A stretch of 64,000 bases of DNA, taken from Montanilutibacter psychrotolerans (lineage in GTDB: Bacteria > Pseudomonadota > Gammaproteobacteria > Xanthomonadales > Xanthomonadaceae). A program made the translations under genes and the position numbers. The stretch is from positions 682,001-746,000 of the forward strand of contig NZ_RIBS01000001.1 of NCBI RefSeq assembly GCF_003719825.1, written 5' to 3'. This document shows positions 25,903 to 34,883 of the stretch, piece by piece. Every line of letters starts with the position of its first letter. Within the stretch, counting starts at the first letter, position 1. Below the pieces are notes generated by a model. It was not told the DNA's origin. It saw only the letters and a program-made list of their open reading frames with translations, and did no database searches.

Positions 25903-26679
25903 ATGGCCATTTCCATCAAGACTCCAGAAGACATCGAGAAGATGCGCATTGCCGGTCGCCTTGCGGCCGAGGTGCTGCAGATGATCGCCCCCCACGTGAA
26001 GCCCGGTGTCACCACCGCCGAACTCGACCGGCTGTGCAACGAGCACATCGTCAAGGTGCAGCAGGCGATCCCGGCGAACGTCGGCTACAAGGGCTTTCCC
26101 AAGACCGTCTGCACGTCGGTCAACAACGTGATCTGCCACGGCATCCCCAGCGAGGCCAAGGTCCTCAAGGACGGCGATATCGTGAATATCGACGTCACCG
26201 TCATCAAGGACGGCTGGCACGGCGATACCAGCCGCATGTACGTGGCAGGCACTCCGTCGGTGATGGCCAAGCGCCTGATCGACGTGACACGCGAGGCGAT
26301 GTTCCGCGGCATCCGCACGGTGCGGCCGGGCGCGACGCTGGGAGACATCGGCGCCGTGATCCAGGCCTATGCCGAGTCCGAGCGCTTCAGCGTGGTGCGC
26401 GAGTACTGCGGCCACGGCATTGGCCGCGTCTACCACGAGGACCCGCAAGTGCTGCACTACGGACGCGCGGGCGAGGGCCTGGTGCTCAAGCCGGGCATGA
26501 CGTTCACGATCGAACCGATGGTCAACGAGGGCGCGCGCCACACGAAGCTGCTGCCCGATGGCTGGACCGTGGTGACCAAGGACCGCAAGCTCTCGGCGCA
26601 GTGGGAGCACACCATTGCGGTCACCGAGGACGGCGTCGAGATCCTGACCCGGGTACCCGGCGACGACAACGACCTATGA
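25903..26679 (+). CDS. map: Methionine aminopeptidase, type I
   Basis: A 258-residue cytosolic metalloprotease that removes the initiator methionine from nascent proteins. The two-metal site is complete: D97, D108, H171, E204 and E235, with the conserved H79 in CHGIP. The length matches the type I enzyme. The ATG at 25903 is chosen on homology; no Shine-Dalgarno sequence is visible, and a GATAAT -10 element at 25891-25896 would put transcription start at about the A of the ATG, so the mRNA may be leaderless. Its stop overlaps the glnD start (ATGA), matching the map-glnD-dapD order known from E. coli. Confidence 0.97.
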   Translation: MAISIKTPEDIEKMRIAGRLAAEVLQMIAPHVKPGVTTAELDRLCNEHIVKVQQAIPANVGYKGFPKTVCTSVNNVICHGIPSEAKVLKDGDIVNIDVTVIKDGWHGDTSRMYVAGTPSVMAKRLIDVTREAMFRGIRTVRPGATLGDIGAVIQAYAESERFSVVREYCGHGIGRVYHEDPQVLHYGRAGEGLVLKPGMTFTIEPMVNEGARHTKLLPDGWTVVTKDRKLSAQWEHTIAVTEDGVEILTRVPGDDNDL

Positions 26680-29456
26680 CCGGCCCGGGTGCTGTCGTGC
26701 CGGCGGCGGGGGCGCGCGCCGCGACCGGTCCGGGCGACGCAACCGCCGATGCGGCCTGGTCCGCCGCCGCGCGCACCAGCCTGGCCGAAACCGCTGCCAC
26801 GCTGGCAAGCCGGTTTGATGCCAGCGCCGCAGCCGTCCTGGAAGCAGGCTCGGAGCCGGCGACCGATGCCGGCATCGATCGCCTGCTGACCGCGCGCGCC
26901 GCGGCAGTCGATGCCCAGGTGCGGGATGCGTGGTTGCGCTGCATCCCTGCCGACGCCGGGCTGGCACTGTTCGCGGTGGGCGGTTACGGCCGCGCCGAGT
27001 TGTTTCCCCAATCCGATGTCGACCTGCTGGTGCTGGTGCCGGAGGCGGCCGACACCGCATCGGATGCCGACGGTGCCGCGTCCGCGTCGCCTGCCCACGC
27101 CGAGGCACTCGCCCGGTTCTTCGCGCTGTTGTGGGATGCCGGTCTGCCGGTCGGCCATGCGGTCCGCACGCCACGCCAATGCACCGAGGCCGCCGCCGAC
27201 ATCACCGTTCTGACCGCCATGCTGGAGGCGCGCCCATTGCTGGCGGACGCCTCAGCCGTGGCCACCCTGCAGGCGGCTGCCAGCCCCGACCTGGTGTGGC
27301 CCGCGCACGAGTTCTTCGTGGCCAAGCGCGAGGAACTGCGCGCCCGTCACGCCCGCTATGGCGATACCGCCGACAACCTCGAACCCAACCTCAAGGAAGG
27401 CCCGGGCGGCCTGCGCGACGTGCAGACGCTGCGCTGGATGGCGCTGCGCATCATCGGCACGGGCGACTTCGAATCGCTGGTGGCGCTGGGCCAGCTCGGC
27501 GCCGACGAACTGGCCACCATGCAGCGCCAGCGTCGAGCGTTGTCCACGCTGCGCTTCGGCCTGCATCTGGTGGCCGGCAAGCGCGAGGAGCGCTTGCGTT
27601 TCGATCACCAGAAGACCCTGGCGGCCCGTCTGGGGCACGTCGACAACGCCGACAACCTGGCGGTCGAGCAGATGATGCAGGGCTTCTACCGCAGCGCCGC
27701 GCTGGTGCTGCGGCTTGGCGAACGCCTGCTGCAACGCTTCGAGGAGCAGCTCGAAGGCGAGGCGCAGCCGCAACCGCTGGGGCCGCGTTTCGAGCTGCGT
27801 CGGGGCTACCTGGCCGCGCGTCCGCACGACGCGGCAGTCGGTGAGCTGCCTTGGCCGGCCGATGCAGACGAAGTGCTCGCGCTGTTCGCTGCCTGGGCCA
27901 AGCACGGCGATCCGGCCGGCATGACCGGCCCGGCCATCGCTGGATTGCATTCGCAGACCGCGCGCGCACTGGCCGAATCCCTGCCGACGATCCCGTCGTT
28001 CGATACCGCTGCGCCCGCGCTGCGCGAGCGCTTCATGCAACTGCTGCGCGGTCCGCAACCGGTGGCCACGCTGACGCGCATGGCCCGCCTGGGCGTGCTT
28101 GGTCGATGGATCCCGGCGTTCTCGAACGTTTCCGGGCGGATGCAGTTCGACCTGTTCCATGTCTACACCGTCGACCAGCACACCCTTGCCGTGCTCAAGA
28201 ACCTGGCGTCGTTCGCGTCCGGCCAGGCCGACGAACGCTTCAACCTCGCCCACGAGGTCTGGCCACGCCTGCGCAAGCCCGAGTTGCTGCTGCTGGCCGG
28301 CCTGTTTCACGACATCGCCAAGGGCCGCGGTGGCGACCATTCCGAGCTGGGCGCGGTGGACGCGCGCGAATTCTGCACCGCCATGGGTCTGTCGGCGGGC
28401 GACACGGCGCTGGTCGAATGGCTGGTGCGCGAGCACCTGCTGATGTCCGTGACCGCCCAGAAGCAGGACATCGCCGACCCCGAGGTCATCCACCGTTTTG
28501 CCACCCGCGTTGCCGATCGCGAGCGGCTCGACCATCTCTACCTGCTGACCTGTGCCGATATCGCCGGCACGTCGCCCAAATTGTGGAACGCGTGGAAGGA
28601 TCGGCTGCTGGCCGACCTCTACACCGCAACCCGCCTGGCATTGCGGCGTGGGCTCGAGAACCCGCTGGCGGCGACCGAACGCAGCGCCGAGACGCGTGCT
28701 GCCGCGCACGCGATGCTGGCGGCGTTCGGCGTCAGCGACGAAGGCATCGAGGCGCTGTTCGCGCGCATGCCGGAGATCGGCTTCCAACGCGGCCGGCCCG
28801 ACCAGGTTGCCTGGCAGGCAGCATCGCTGCGGGAGGTCGCCTTGGGCGACACGCGCGTGCGCGCCCGCCCGGTGGCCGCGCATGCCGGCGCGATCGAGGT
28901 GTTCGTGCACACCCCCGATCGCGCGGGTCTGTTCGCTGCGATCGTCGCCACGCTCGATCGCTGCGGCCTGGCGATTCAGCAGGCCCGGGTGCTCGACGGC
29001 CCGCACGGCATGATCTTCGACAGCTTCGAGGTGATCCCCACCGACCCGCGTTCGCCGCCGGCACCGGAAGAGATCGAACGCCGGCTGGCGCAGGCGCTGG
29101 CCGGGCCACTGGACTCGGTGAAGCCGGCGCGGCGCACGCAGCCCCGCCACTTGCGGCATTTCCGGATTTCCCCACAGGTCGGCTTCGATGTCGTCGACGC
29201 CGGCGCGGCCGGCGCGCGCACGATGCTGAGCCTGGTCTGCACCGACCGGCCAGGACTGCTTGCCGATGTCGCCGACGTGCTGCGCAGCCAGGCGCTGAGC
29301 GTGCACGACGCGCGCATCGCCACGTTCGGCGAGCGCGCCGAAGACGTGTTCCAGATCACCACCACCACCGACGGGCGCAACCAGCCGCTCGATGCAACCC
29401 GGCAGGAGGCATTGCGCGACGCGCTGCTTGCCTGCCTCGAAGGAGACAACCGATGA
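26676..29456 (+). CDS. glnD: Bifunctional PII uridylyltransferase/uridylyl-removing enzyme
   Basis: A 926-residue GlnD, a little longer than the usual 850-900. It uridylylates and deuridylylates PII proteins in response to glutamine. The nucleotidyltransferase motif GGYGR at 102-106 with S113-D114-V-D116 is intact. The HD hydrolase domain is present with H545-D546 in FHDIAKG, and two ACT domains occupy roughly 735-810 and 850-926 (the glutamine sensors). The Ala/Gly-rich first 60 residues are extra and probably disordered. It overlaps map by four bases and dapD by four bases, so all three are coupled. Regulation beyond the operon cannot be seen. Confidence 0.97.
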   Translation: MTGPGAVVPAAGARAATGPGDATADAAWSAAARTSLAETAATLASRFDASAAAVLEAGSEPATDAGIDRLLTARAAAVDAQVRDAWLRCIPADAGLALFAVGGYGRAELFPQSDVDLLVLVPEAADTASDADGAASASPAHAEALARFFALLWDAGLPVGHAVRTPRQCTEAAADITVLTAMLEARPLLADASAVATLQAAASPDLVWPAHEFFVAKREELRARHARYGDTADNLEPNLKEGPGGLRDVQTLRWMALRIIGTGDFESLVALGQLGADELATMQRQRRALSTLRFGLHLVAGKREERLRFDHQKTLAARLGHVDNADNLAVEQMMQGFYRSAALVLRLGERLLQRFEEQLEGEAQPQPLGPRFELRRGYLAARPHDAAVGELPWPADADEVLALFAAWAKHGDPAGMTGPAIAGLHSQTARALAESLPTIPSFDTAAPALRERFMQLLRGPQPVATLTRMARLGVLGRWIPAFSNVSGRMQFDLFHVYTVDQHTLAVLKNLASFASGQADERFNLAHEVWPRLRKPELLLLAGLFHDIAKGRGGDHSELGAVDAREFCTAMGLSAGDTALVEWLVREHLLMSVTAQKQDIADPEVIHRFATRVADRERLDHLYLLTCADIAGTSPKLWNAWKDRLLADLYTATRLALRRGLENPLAATERSAETRAAAHAMLAAFGVSDEGIEALFARMPEIGFQRGRPDQVAWQAASLREVALGDTRVRARPVAAHAGAIEVFVHTPDRAGLFAAIVATLDRCGLAIQQARVLDGPHGMIFDSFEVIPTDPRSPPAPEEIERRLAQALAGPLDSVKPARRTQPRHLRHFRISPQVGFDVVDAGAAGARTMLSLVCTDRPGLLADVADVLRSQALSVHDARIATFGERAEDVFQITTTTDGRNQPLDATRQEALRDALLACLEGDNR

Positions 29457-30352
29457 GCCTCGACACCAGCAAGCCCGCTCGCAAGACCTCCCGCAAGAAG
29501 GCAGAGCCCAAGGGCCCGGGCATCGACGAGCTGAAGTTCATGGTCGAGAGCGCGTTCGAGCGCCGCACCATGCTGACGCCGGAAGAAGTCGAGGGTTCGA
29601 CGCGGCCCGCGGTCGAGCGCGTCATCGAAGGCCTCGAGGCCGGTGAGTTCCGCGTCGCCGAGCCCGATGGCCTGGGCGGCTGGAAGGTCAACGAGTGGCT
29701 GAAGAAGGCCGTGCTGCTGTACTTCCGCACCCAGGAGATGGAACTGGTCGACGCCGAGCCGGCGCCGTTCTGGGACAAGATCCCGATGCGTTTCGCCGGT
29801 TTCGACGAAGCCGCGTTCCGCAAGCTCGGCGTGCGCGTGGTGCCCGGCGCGGTCGCGCGTCGCGGCGCGCACATTGGCCGTGACGTCGTCCTGATGCCCA
29901 GCTTCATCAACATCGGTGCGCACGTCGGCGAAGGCACGATGGTCGACACCTGGGCAACGGTGGGCTCGTGTGCGCAGATCGGCAAGAACTGCCACCTGTC
30001 CGGCGGTGCCGGCATCGGCGGCGTGCTCGAACCGCTGCAGGCCACGCCGACCATCATCGAGGACCATTGCTTCATCGGCGCGCGTTCGGAAGTCGTCGAA
30101 GGCGTGATCGTCGGTCACCACAGCGTGATCGGCATGGGCGTGTTTCTCGGCCAGAGCACGCGCATCTACAACCGCGCCACCGGCGAGATCAGCTACGGCT
30201 ACGTGCCGCCGGGCAGCGTGGTGGTGTCGGGGCAACTGCCGGCCGCCGATGGCAGCCACTCGCTGTACTGCGCGGTGATCGTCAAGCAGGTCGATGCCAA
30301 GACGCGCTCCAAGACCAGCATCAACGAACTGCTGCGCGGGCTGGCGGACTGA
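29453..30352 (+). CDS. dapD: 2,3,4,5-tetrahydropyridine-2,6-dicarboxylate N-succinyltransferase
   Basis: A 299-residue enzyme of the succinylase branch of lysine/diaminopimelate synthesis. It transfers succinyl from succinyl-CoA to tetrahydrodipicolinate. The left-handed beta-helix with hexapeptide repeats is visible from GAHIGRDVV (about 138) through [26 protein letters not shown] to [17 protein letters not shown]. The N-terminal 25 residues are Lys-rich and longer than in E. coli (274 residues). It overlaps glnD by four bases and is followed four bases later by the ArsC-like gene, then dapE, so two enzymes of the same pathway share one operon. Confidence 0.96.
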   Translation: MSLDTSKPARKTSRKKAEPKGPGIDELKFMVESAFERRTMLTPEEVEGSTRPAVERVIEGLEAGEFRVAEPDGLGGWKVNEWLKKAVLLYFRTQEMELVDAEPAPFWDKIPMRFAGFDEAAFRKLGVRVVPGAVARRGAHIGRDVVLMPSFINIGAHVGEGTMVDTWATVGSCAQIGKNCHLSGGAGIGGVLEPLQATPTIIEDHCFIGARSEVVEGVIVGHHSVIGMGVFLGQSTRIYNRATGEISYGYVPPGSVVVSGQLPAADGSHSLYCAVIVKQVDAKTRSKTSINELLRGLAD

Positions 30353-30356
30353 TTCG

Positions 30357-30719
30357 ATGAGCACCGTCCTGTATGGCCTTTCCAACTGCGACACCTGCAA
30401 GAAGGCACGCAAGTGGCTCGACCGCTTCGGCGTCGCCCACGCCTTTGTCGACTACCGTGACCAGCGCCAGGAACCGGAAACATTGGTGGGATGGAAAGAC
30501 ACGCTGGGCGGTTGGGAGGCGATGATCAACAAATCGTCGACCACCTGGCGCAACCTGGCGCCGAACCGCAAGACGCCCGGCTCGGACGCGGAATGGAAGC
30601 TGCTGCTGAAGGAATACCCGCAGCTGATCCGCCGGCCGGTGGTGGTCACCGCCGACGGCACCGTGACGCAGGGCTTCAGCGACAACGGCTTCAAGGCCCG
30701 CTTCGGAATCGGCGCATGA
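30357..30719 (+). CDS. ArsC/Spx family thioredoxin-fold protein (YffB-like)
   Basis: A 120-residue thioredoxin-fold protein of the arsenate reductase-like family. C11-D-T-C14 near the N-terminus gives a redox-capable pair, and RRPVVV with a following turn (about 94-99) is typical of ArsC/YffB proteins. In E. coli the related yffB lies next to dapE and has glutathione-linked reductase character, though arsenate reduction is not established. Here it also sits between dapD and dapE, overlapping dapE by four bases. Annotation as a Spx-type regulator is possible but unlikely in this lineage. The gene context is conserved and speaks for a housekeeping function. Confidence 0.88.
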   Translation: MSTVLYGLSNCDTCKKARKWLDRFGVAHAFVDYRDQRQEPETLVGWKDTLGGWEAMINKSSTTWRNLAPNRKTPGSDAEWKLLLKEYPQLIRRPVVVTADGTVTQGFSDNGFKARFGIGA

Positions 30720-31846
30720 GCGATGTGCTCGAACTCACCTGCGATCTGATCACCCGGCAGTCGGTCACGCCCGACGATGCCGGCTGCCAGGCGCTGATCG
30801 CCGACCGCCTGCAACGCGCCGGTTTCGTCTGCGAACACCTGCGTTTCGGCGACGTCGACAACCTGTGGGCCACGCACGGTGCCGACGACGCGCCGACGCT
30901 CGTGCTGCTGGGACACACCGACGTGGTGCCGCCGGGACCGCGCGAGGCGTGGTCCAGTGATCCGTTCGTTCCCGAGATCCGCGACGGCGTGTTGTACGGG
31001 CGCGGTGCGGCCGACATGAAGGGCAGCGTGGCGGCTTTCGTGGTTGCGCTGGAGTGCTTCGTCAACGCCCACCCGCAGCATCGCGGGCGGGTGGCATTGC
31101 TGCTGACCTCGGACGAAGAGGGCGATGCGATCGACGGCGTGCGCAAGGTGGCCGACGTGTTCCGTGCCCGTGGCGAGCGGATCGACTGGTGCGTGACCGG
31201 CGAGCCGTCGTCGAAGTCGGTGCTCGGCGACCTGCTGCGCGTCGGTCGTCGCGGCAGCCTGTCGGCGACGTTGACCGTGCGCGGCGTGCAAGGCCATGTC
31301 GCGTACCCCGAGAAAGCGAACAACCCGATCCACGTGGCGGCACCAGCGCTGGCCGAACTCGCGGCAAAAAGCTGGGACGAGGGCTACGAAAGTTTTCCGC
31401 CGACCAGCCTGCAGATCAGCAACATCCATGCGGGCACCGGCGCCAACAACGTGATTCCGGGCGAGCTGCAGGTGCTGTTCAACCTGCGCTACAACCCGCA
31501 CTGGGATGCACCGCGACTGGAGCGCGCGTGCGAGTCGATCCTGCAGTCGCATGGCCTGGACTACGCGATCCACTGGCACCGCAGCGGCGAGCCGTTCCAC
31601 ACCCCCGAGGGCGAGCTGCGCGACGCCGCTCGCGGCGTGCTGGGGGCCTTCGCCGGAAGCGCGCCGGAGGAGAGCACCGGCGGCGGTACGTCCGATGCGC
31701 GCTTCATCGCGCCCCTGGGCGCACAGTGCATCGAGCTCGGCCCGGTCAACGCCAGCATCCACAAGGTCGACGAACACGTGCGCGTGGTCGACCTGGAAGC
31801 GCTGCCCGACCTCTACCTGACCTTGATCGAACGCCTGTTGGGTTGA
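30716..31846 (+). CDS. dapE: Succinyl-diaminopimelate desuccinylase
   Basis: A 376-residue dinuclear zinc peptidase-like enzyme (E. coli DapE has 375) that hydrolyses N-succinyl-LL-diaminopimelate to diaminopimelate and succinate, completing the succinylase branch begun by DapD two genes upstream. Zn ligands H67, D100, E135 and E163 are visible, with D69 and E134 (in SDEEGDA) as the catalytic pair; the last ligand His lies in [10 protein letters not shown] near the C-terminus. The ATG overlaps the ArsC-like stop (ATGA). It is the last gene of the map-glnD-dapD-arsC-dapE operon; the next gene is on the other strand. Confidence 0.97.
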   Translation: MSDVLELTCDLITRQSVTPDDAGCQALIADRLQRAGFVCEHLRFGDVDNLWATHGADDAPTLVLLGHTDVVPPGPREAWSSDPFVPEIRDGVLYGRGAADMKGSVAAFVVALECFVNAHPQHRGRVALLLTSDEEGDAIDGVRKVADVFRARGERIDWCVTGEPSSKSVLGDLLRVGRRGSLSATLTVRGVQGHVAYPEKANNPIHVAAPALAELAAKSWDEGYESFPPTSLQISNIHAGTGANNVIPGELQVLFNLRYNPHWDAPRLERACESILQSHGLDYAIHWHRSGEPFHTPEGELRDAARGVLGAFAGSAPEESTGGGTSDARFIAPLGAQCIELGPVNASIHKVDEHVRVVDLEALPDLYLTLIERLLG

Positions 31847-31895
31847 TCGCCGCCGGCGCGCCGCACAGCGCGGCGTGGGGCTTGCGGGGGCGGGT

Positions 31896-31926
31896 GTGTG
31901 GACGAGCGTGTGGACGAGCGTGTGGG
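31896..31926. repeat. Short tandem repeat, 12 bp, about 2.5 copies
   Basis: GTGTGGACGAGC is repeated exactly at 31896-31907 and 31908-31919 and partly after that, in the spacer between the convergent dapE and penicillin acylase genes. No function is apparent. Confidence 0.6.
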
Positions 31927-32003
31927 CGGAGCCAACCGGCGTCGCCCACGTCGACTTCGCCTACATCGGCCTCACTGCCAACCCGCGCGGCGGGCTTGCC
32001 GCG

Positions 32004-34421
32004 TTACCGCGGCACCATCCGCAGCGTGTAGCGCGTCGCTCCGGGAAGGAACGGCGTGGGGCGTCCCTGGACCCAATCGTCGTGGCCGGCGCCCCAGAAC
32101 GGCGACATCGGGTGACCGCTTTGGCCGCCGGGCATGTGCGCGATGCCGTCGGCCTCGTGGCCGGGTGACACCACCATCCGCTGGCTGGCACCAAAGTCCG
32201 ATCGCTGCACGCGCGGCATCGCGCCGTCGCCCGGCAGCGGATCGGCCGGCATGCACAGCAGCGGTTTCGCGACGCCGGGCAAGGCGCGCGACAGCGGGTG
32301 GCAGATCGCCGCGGTGTTGTGCTCGCCCCACGTGCGCTGCGCCAGCGGGCCCTGTTTGCGCAGCGCATCGCGAACCTCGGCTGCCGCGTCCTCGAACAAG
32401 GCGCTCCAGCCTTGCGCGTTGCAGGCTGCCTGGCCCGCCGCATCGGTGGACGCGCACTTCCAGTAGCGCCGAGGCAACAGGTGCGCAGGGCGTTGCTGCA
32501 CCAGCGGCCAGGCCACGCCCTCGAACTGGTTGAGAGCGGGCAGTTCGAAGTCGGTGCCGAGCTGCGCGCGCGCCGGCGCCATCATGCCGTCGAGCAGGCG
32601 CTCGTGCACCGCCAGGCGCCACGCGCGCACGATGCGAAAGCTGACCGAATTGGCGCTGGCTCGCCCTTGCCACGTGCCGGCGGCATCGGCCAGTTCGCGC
32701 ATCGCCGACGTACTCGTTGCCGCTGCCGAGCGCTCCTGCAACGCACGCCACCAGGGGTGCAGGAACAGGGCGCGGTCGTCGAGCTGGATCGCCAGCAGAT
32801 CGCGTTCGGCGAATTGTTGTCTGGCGAACAGACCGTCGCGGATCTGCCGTGCGCGCGCGCCCAATGCGTAGCCGCCATCGCCGACCTGGACAAGCGCGGC
32901 GCCGTCGAGCGTGCGGTTGTTGGCGCTCCACAGCCGGTGCTGCGGCGGGTCGACGATCATCGCTGGCAGTTCGGACGTCAGTTGCCAGCGCGTGCAGCGC
33001 CCGTTGGACAGCGACAACTGGGGATCGCATTGCGCGGTGTACTGGGGCACGCCACCGAGCAGACGCCAAGCGATGCGACCGCTCCGGTCGGCCAGCAGGA
33101 GGTTCTGCGTCGGCATGCGCACGTCGCGCGCCAACGCCAGCGCCTCGTCCAGGTCGCCGGCATGCGCGAGCCCGGTCAGATCGAGATTCAGCGATCGGTC
33201 GGCCTGGGCGGTCCAGCGCAACGCCAGCCGCTCGCCATTGGCCGCGGTGGAGATGACCGGGCCGTAGTCGGCGAACTCGGTGATGTCGAACGCCACCGGC
33301 GACTCGCCGGCGACTTCGATGCTTTCCTTGAAGACGCGCGGCGGCGTGGTGCAGGTCGGCAGGGCCTTGGCCTCCGGGGTAGTGCACGCCGGTATGCGCG
33401 ACCAGTCCGCCGCATCGATGTAGCCGTTGGTGAATCCCCAGGCGACGTGACCGTTGCTGCCGACCACCACCGCCGGCAGGCCGGGCAGGGTGAACCCGGC
33501 GACATCGACCTTGCCGCCAGGCGCGCGCGTGTCGGGGTAACGCAGGCGCGCGCGGAACCACAGGTTGGGCGCGCGCAGTCCCAGGTGCATGTCGTCGGCG
33601 AGGATCGCGCGGCCGTCGCCGGTGAGGGCACCGGCGACGGCGAAGTTGTTGCTGCCGATGTCGCCGTCGTGTCCGACATCCAGCGACTGCGCGTCTGCCG
33701 GCATCGGCAGGGTGCGCAGGTCGAGCGTGGCAGCGTCGGGCAGCAGCGCATCGCCGCGCGGCGTTCCCTGAAGCGGCGCGTCCCAGCGCGTGCCGTCGCG
33801 GGCCAGCAAGGCGTACAACGCCGGCGGCATCGCCGATTCGAGCTTCCACATCGCCAGTTCGCGCGCGTTGCTGGCGTCCTGCAGATCGAAGTACATCGCG
33901 TAGCCGACCAGCGCCGAATCCTCGATGCGCCAGTGCTGGGGTTGCTGGCGCAGCAGCAGGTAGGCCCACGGGCGCGTGCGCAACGCGGCGACGCCGGCAT
34001 TGACGCCGTCGGTGTAGGCCTGCAGCTGCGCCTGCTGGCTACCGGTGATCGAATCCAGGTTGGCGCGGATGCGCGCGCGCAGACGGTGCACGCGATGACG
34101 CTTGTCGGTCTCGACCGCGATCGAACCGAACAGCCCGGACAGTTCGCCGGCCGCGGTGCGGCGCAGGAGATCCATCTCGAAGTAGCGCTCCTGGGCATGC
34201 AGGTAGCCCAGCGCGCGCATTGCGTCTGTCTCGTTCGCGGCGTCGATGGTCGCCACGCCGAGCGCGTCGCGCTGCACGGTGACGGCCGATGCAAGGCCGG
34301 GGAGAAGCAATTGCCCTTCCAGTTGCGGCAGGCTGCCGCGCATCAGCCACCATGCCGTCGCCGCGCCGATCAACAGCAAGCCCAGCAGCGCCAATGCGCC
34401 GCGTCGTATCCATCGCCCCAT
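32004..34421 (-). CDS. Penicillin acylase family protein (N-terminal nucleophile hydrolase)
   Basis: An 805-residue member of the penicillin G acylase/AHL acylase family. A signal anchor (about residues 6-26) places it in the periplasm or on the membrane. The autoproteolytic site is seen as GDIGSNNFAV, with G256/S257; Ser257 becomes the N-terminal nucleophile of the large subunit after removal of a spacer. Possible substrates are beta-lactam side chains or N-acyl homoserine lactones, and the family is known for quorum quenching; the sequence does not decide. The ATG at 34421 is chosen because the anchor begins there and an AGGGA site precedes it; an earlier in-frame start would add 85 non-hydrophobic residues. 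It is divergent from the asnB leader. Confidence 0.9.
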   Translation of the reverse strand: MGRWIRRGALALLGLLLIGAATAWWLMRGSLPQLEGQLLLPGLASAVTVQRDALGVATIDAANETDAMRALGYLHAQERYFEMDLLRRTAAGELSGLFGSIAVETDKRHRVHRLRARIRANLDSITGSQQAQLQAYTDGVNAGVAALRTRPWAYLLLRQQPQHWRIEDSALVGYAMYFDLQDASNARELAMWKLESAMPPALYALLARDGTRWDAPLQGTPRGDALLPDAATLDLRTLPMPADAQSLDVGHDGDIGSNNFAVAGALTGDGRAILADDMHLGLRAPNLWFRARLRYPDTRAPGGKVDVAGFTLPGLPAVVVGSNGHVAWGFTNGYIDAADWSRIPACTTPEAKALPTCTTPPRVFKESIEVAGESPVAFDITEFADYGPVISTAANGERLALRWTAQADRSLNLDLTGLAHAGDLDEALALARDVRMPTQNLLLADRSGRIAWRLLGGVPQYTAQCDPQLSLSNGRCTRWQLTSELPAMIVDPPQHRLWSANNRTLDGAALVQVGDGGYALGARARQIRDGLFARQQFAERDLLAIQLDDRALFLHPWWRALQERSAAATSTSAMRELADAAGTWQGRASANSVSFRIVRAWRLAVHERLLDGMMAPARAQLGTDFELPALNQFEGVAWPLVQQRPAHLLPRRYWKCASTDAAGQAACNAQGWSALFEDAAAEVRDALRKQGPLAQRTWGEHNTAAICHPLSRALPGVAKPLLCMPADPLPGDGAMPRVQRSDFGASQRMVVSPGHEADGIAHMPGGQSGHPMSPFWGAGHDDWVQGRPTPFLPGATRYTLRMVPR

Positions 34422-34563
34422 GCCGCATCCCTGTCCCTGTGTTCGGGCGAGCTTAGCCGATGGCCATTGCTGCCATGGCGCGCACCGCGACGGCAGGTGA
34501 CGGCGGGCCGCCGTCGCCACCGGGCCGCTTGCAAGCCACCGGGGAAGCGGGCAGGATCGACCC

Positions 34564-34704
34564 ATGACTTTCGCCGCCGCCCGCGCCCATGACGCCTCCA
34601 CCGTGACCGGTGGCCGTGCGCGTGCGCTGGTTGCCGGCACCGTCAACAGCACGCTGAACAATCGCCGCAATACCAATACCTGCTTACCGCGGGCCGGCGA
34701 TTAG
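34564..34704 (+). CDS. Asparagine-rich leader peptide of asnB
   Basis: A 46-codon open frame (ATG at 34564, TAG at 34702) that ends 29 bases before a strong intrinsic terminator and 180 bases before asnB. It contains five Asn codons within 11 residues (VNSTLNNRRNTNT, residues 27-39). AGGATCG precedes the ATG. The product probably has no function of its own; its translation reports Asn-tRNA charging. When Asn is short, ribosomes should stall at 34643-34675. This is inferred from codon content and RNA folding; I know of no published example for this lineage. Confidence 0.75.
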   Translation: MTFAAARAHDASTVTGGRARALVAGTVNSTLNNRRNTNTCLPRAGD

Positions 34705-34761
34705 TACCTGAAACCAAGGTCAACGCCTCCAGGGCCCGCACTGAAAAGTGCGGGCCTTTTT
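34659..34761 (+). promoter_or_regulatory. Attenuator region of asnB with alternative RNA pairings
   Basis: Four segments can be paired by eye. Segment 1 (ATCGCCG, 34659-34665, inside the Asn codons) pairs with CGGCGAT (34695-34701). Segment 2 (GCGGGCC, 34689-34695) pairs with segment 3 (GGCCCGC, 34733-34739) and extends by GGCG (34696-34699) with CGCC (34724-34727). Segments 3 and 4 form the terminator. A ribosome stalled on Asn codons masks segment 1, which frees segment 2 to form the antiterminator; a ribosome at the stop codon covers segment 2 and lets the terminator form. Confidence 0.7.
34733..34761 (+). terminator. Intrinsic terminator in the asnB leader
   Basis: A perfect ten-base stem GGCCCGCACT/AGTGCGGGCC with a GAAA tetraloop is followed directly by TTTTT. 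It lies upstream of asnB on the same strand with no gene between, so it can only serve as an attenuator for asnB. Confidence 0.92.
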
Positions 34762-34883
34762 GTTTCTGGGGCCTGGCCGGATCGCGCCGCCGTAGCACTT
34801 CCATCCACCACCGCCGTCACGACGTTTTCCACCGCCAGGTCCCGGCCAACCGGTCGGCCACCGCCAACGAATCGGAGTTGCCC

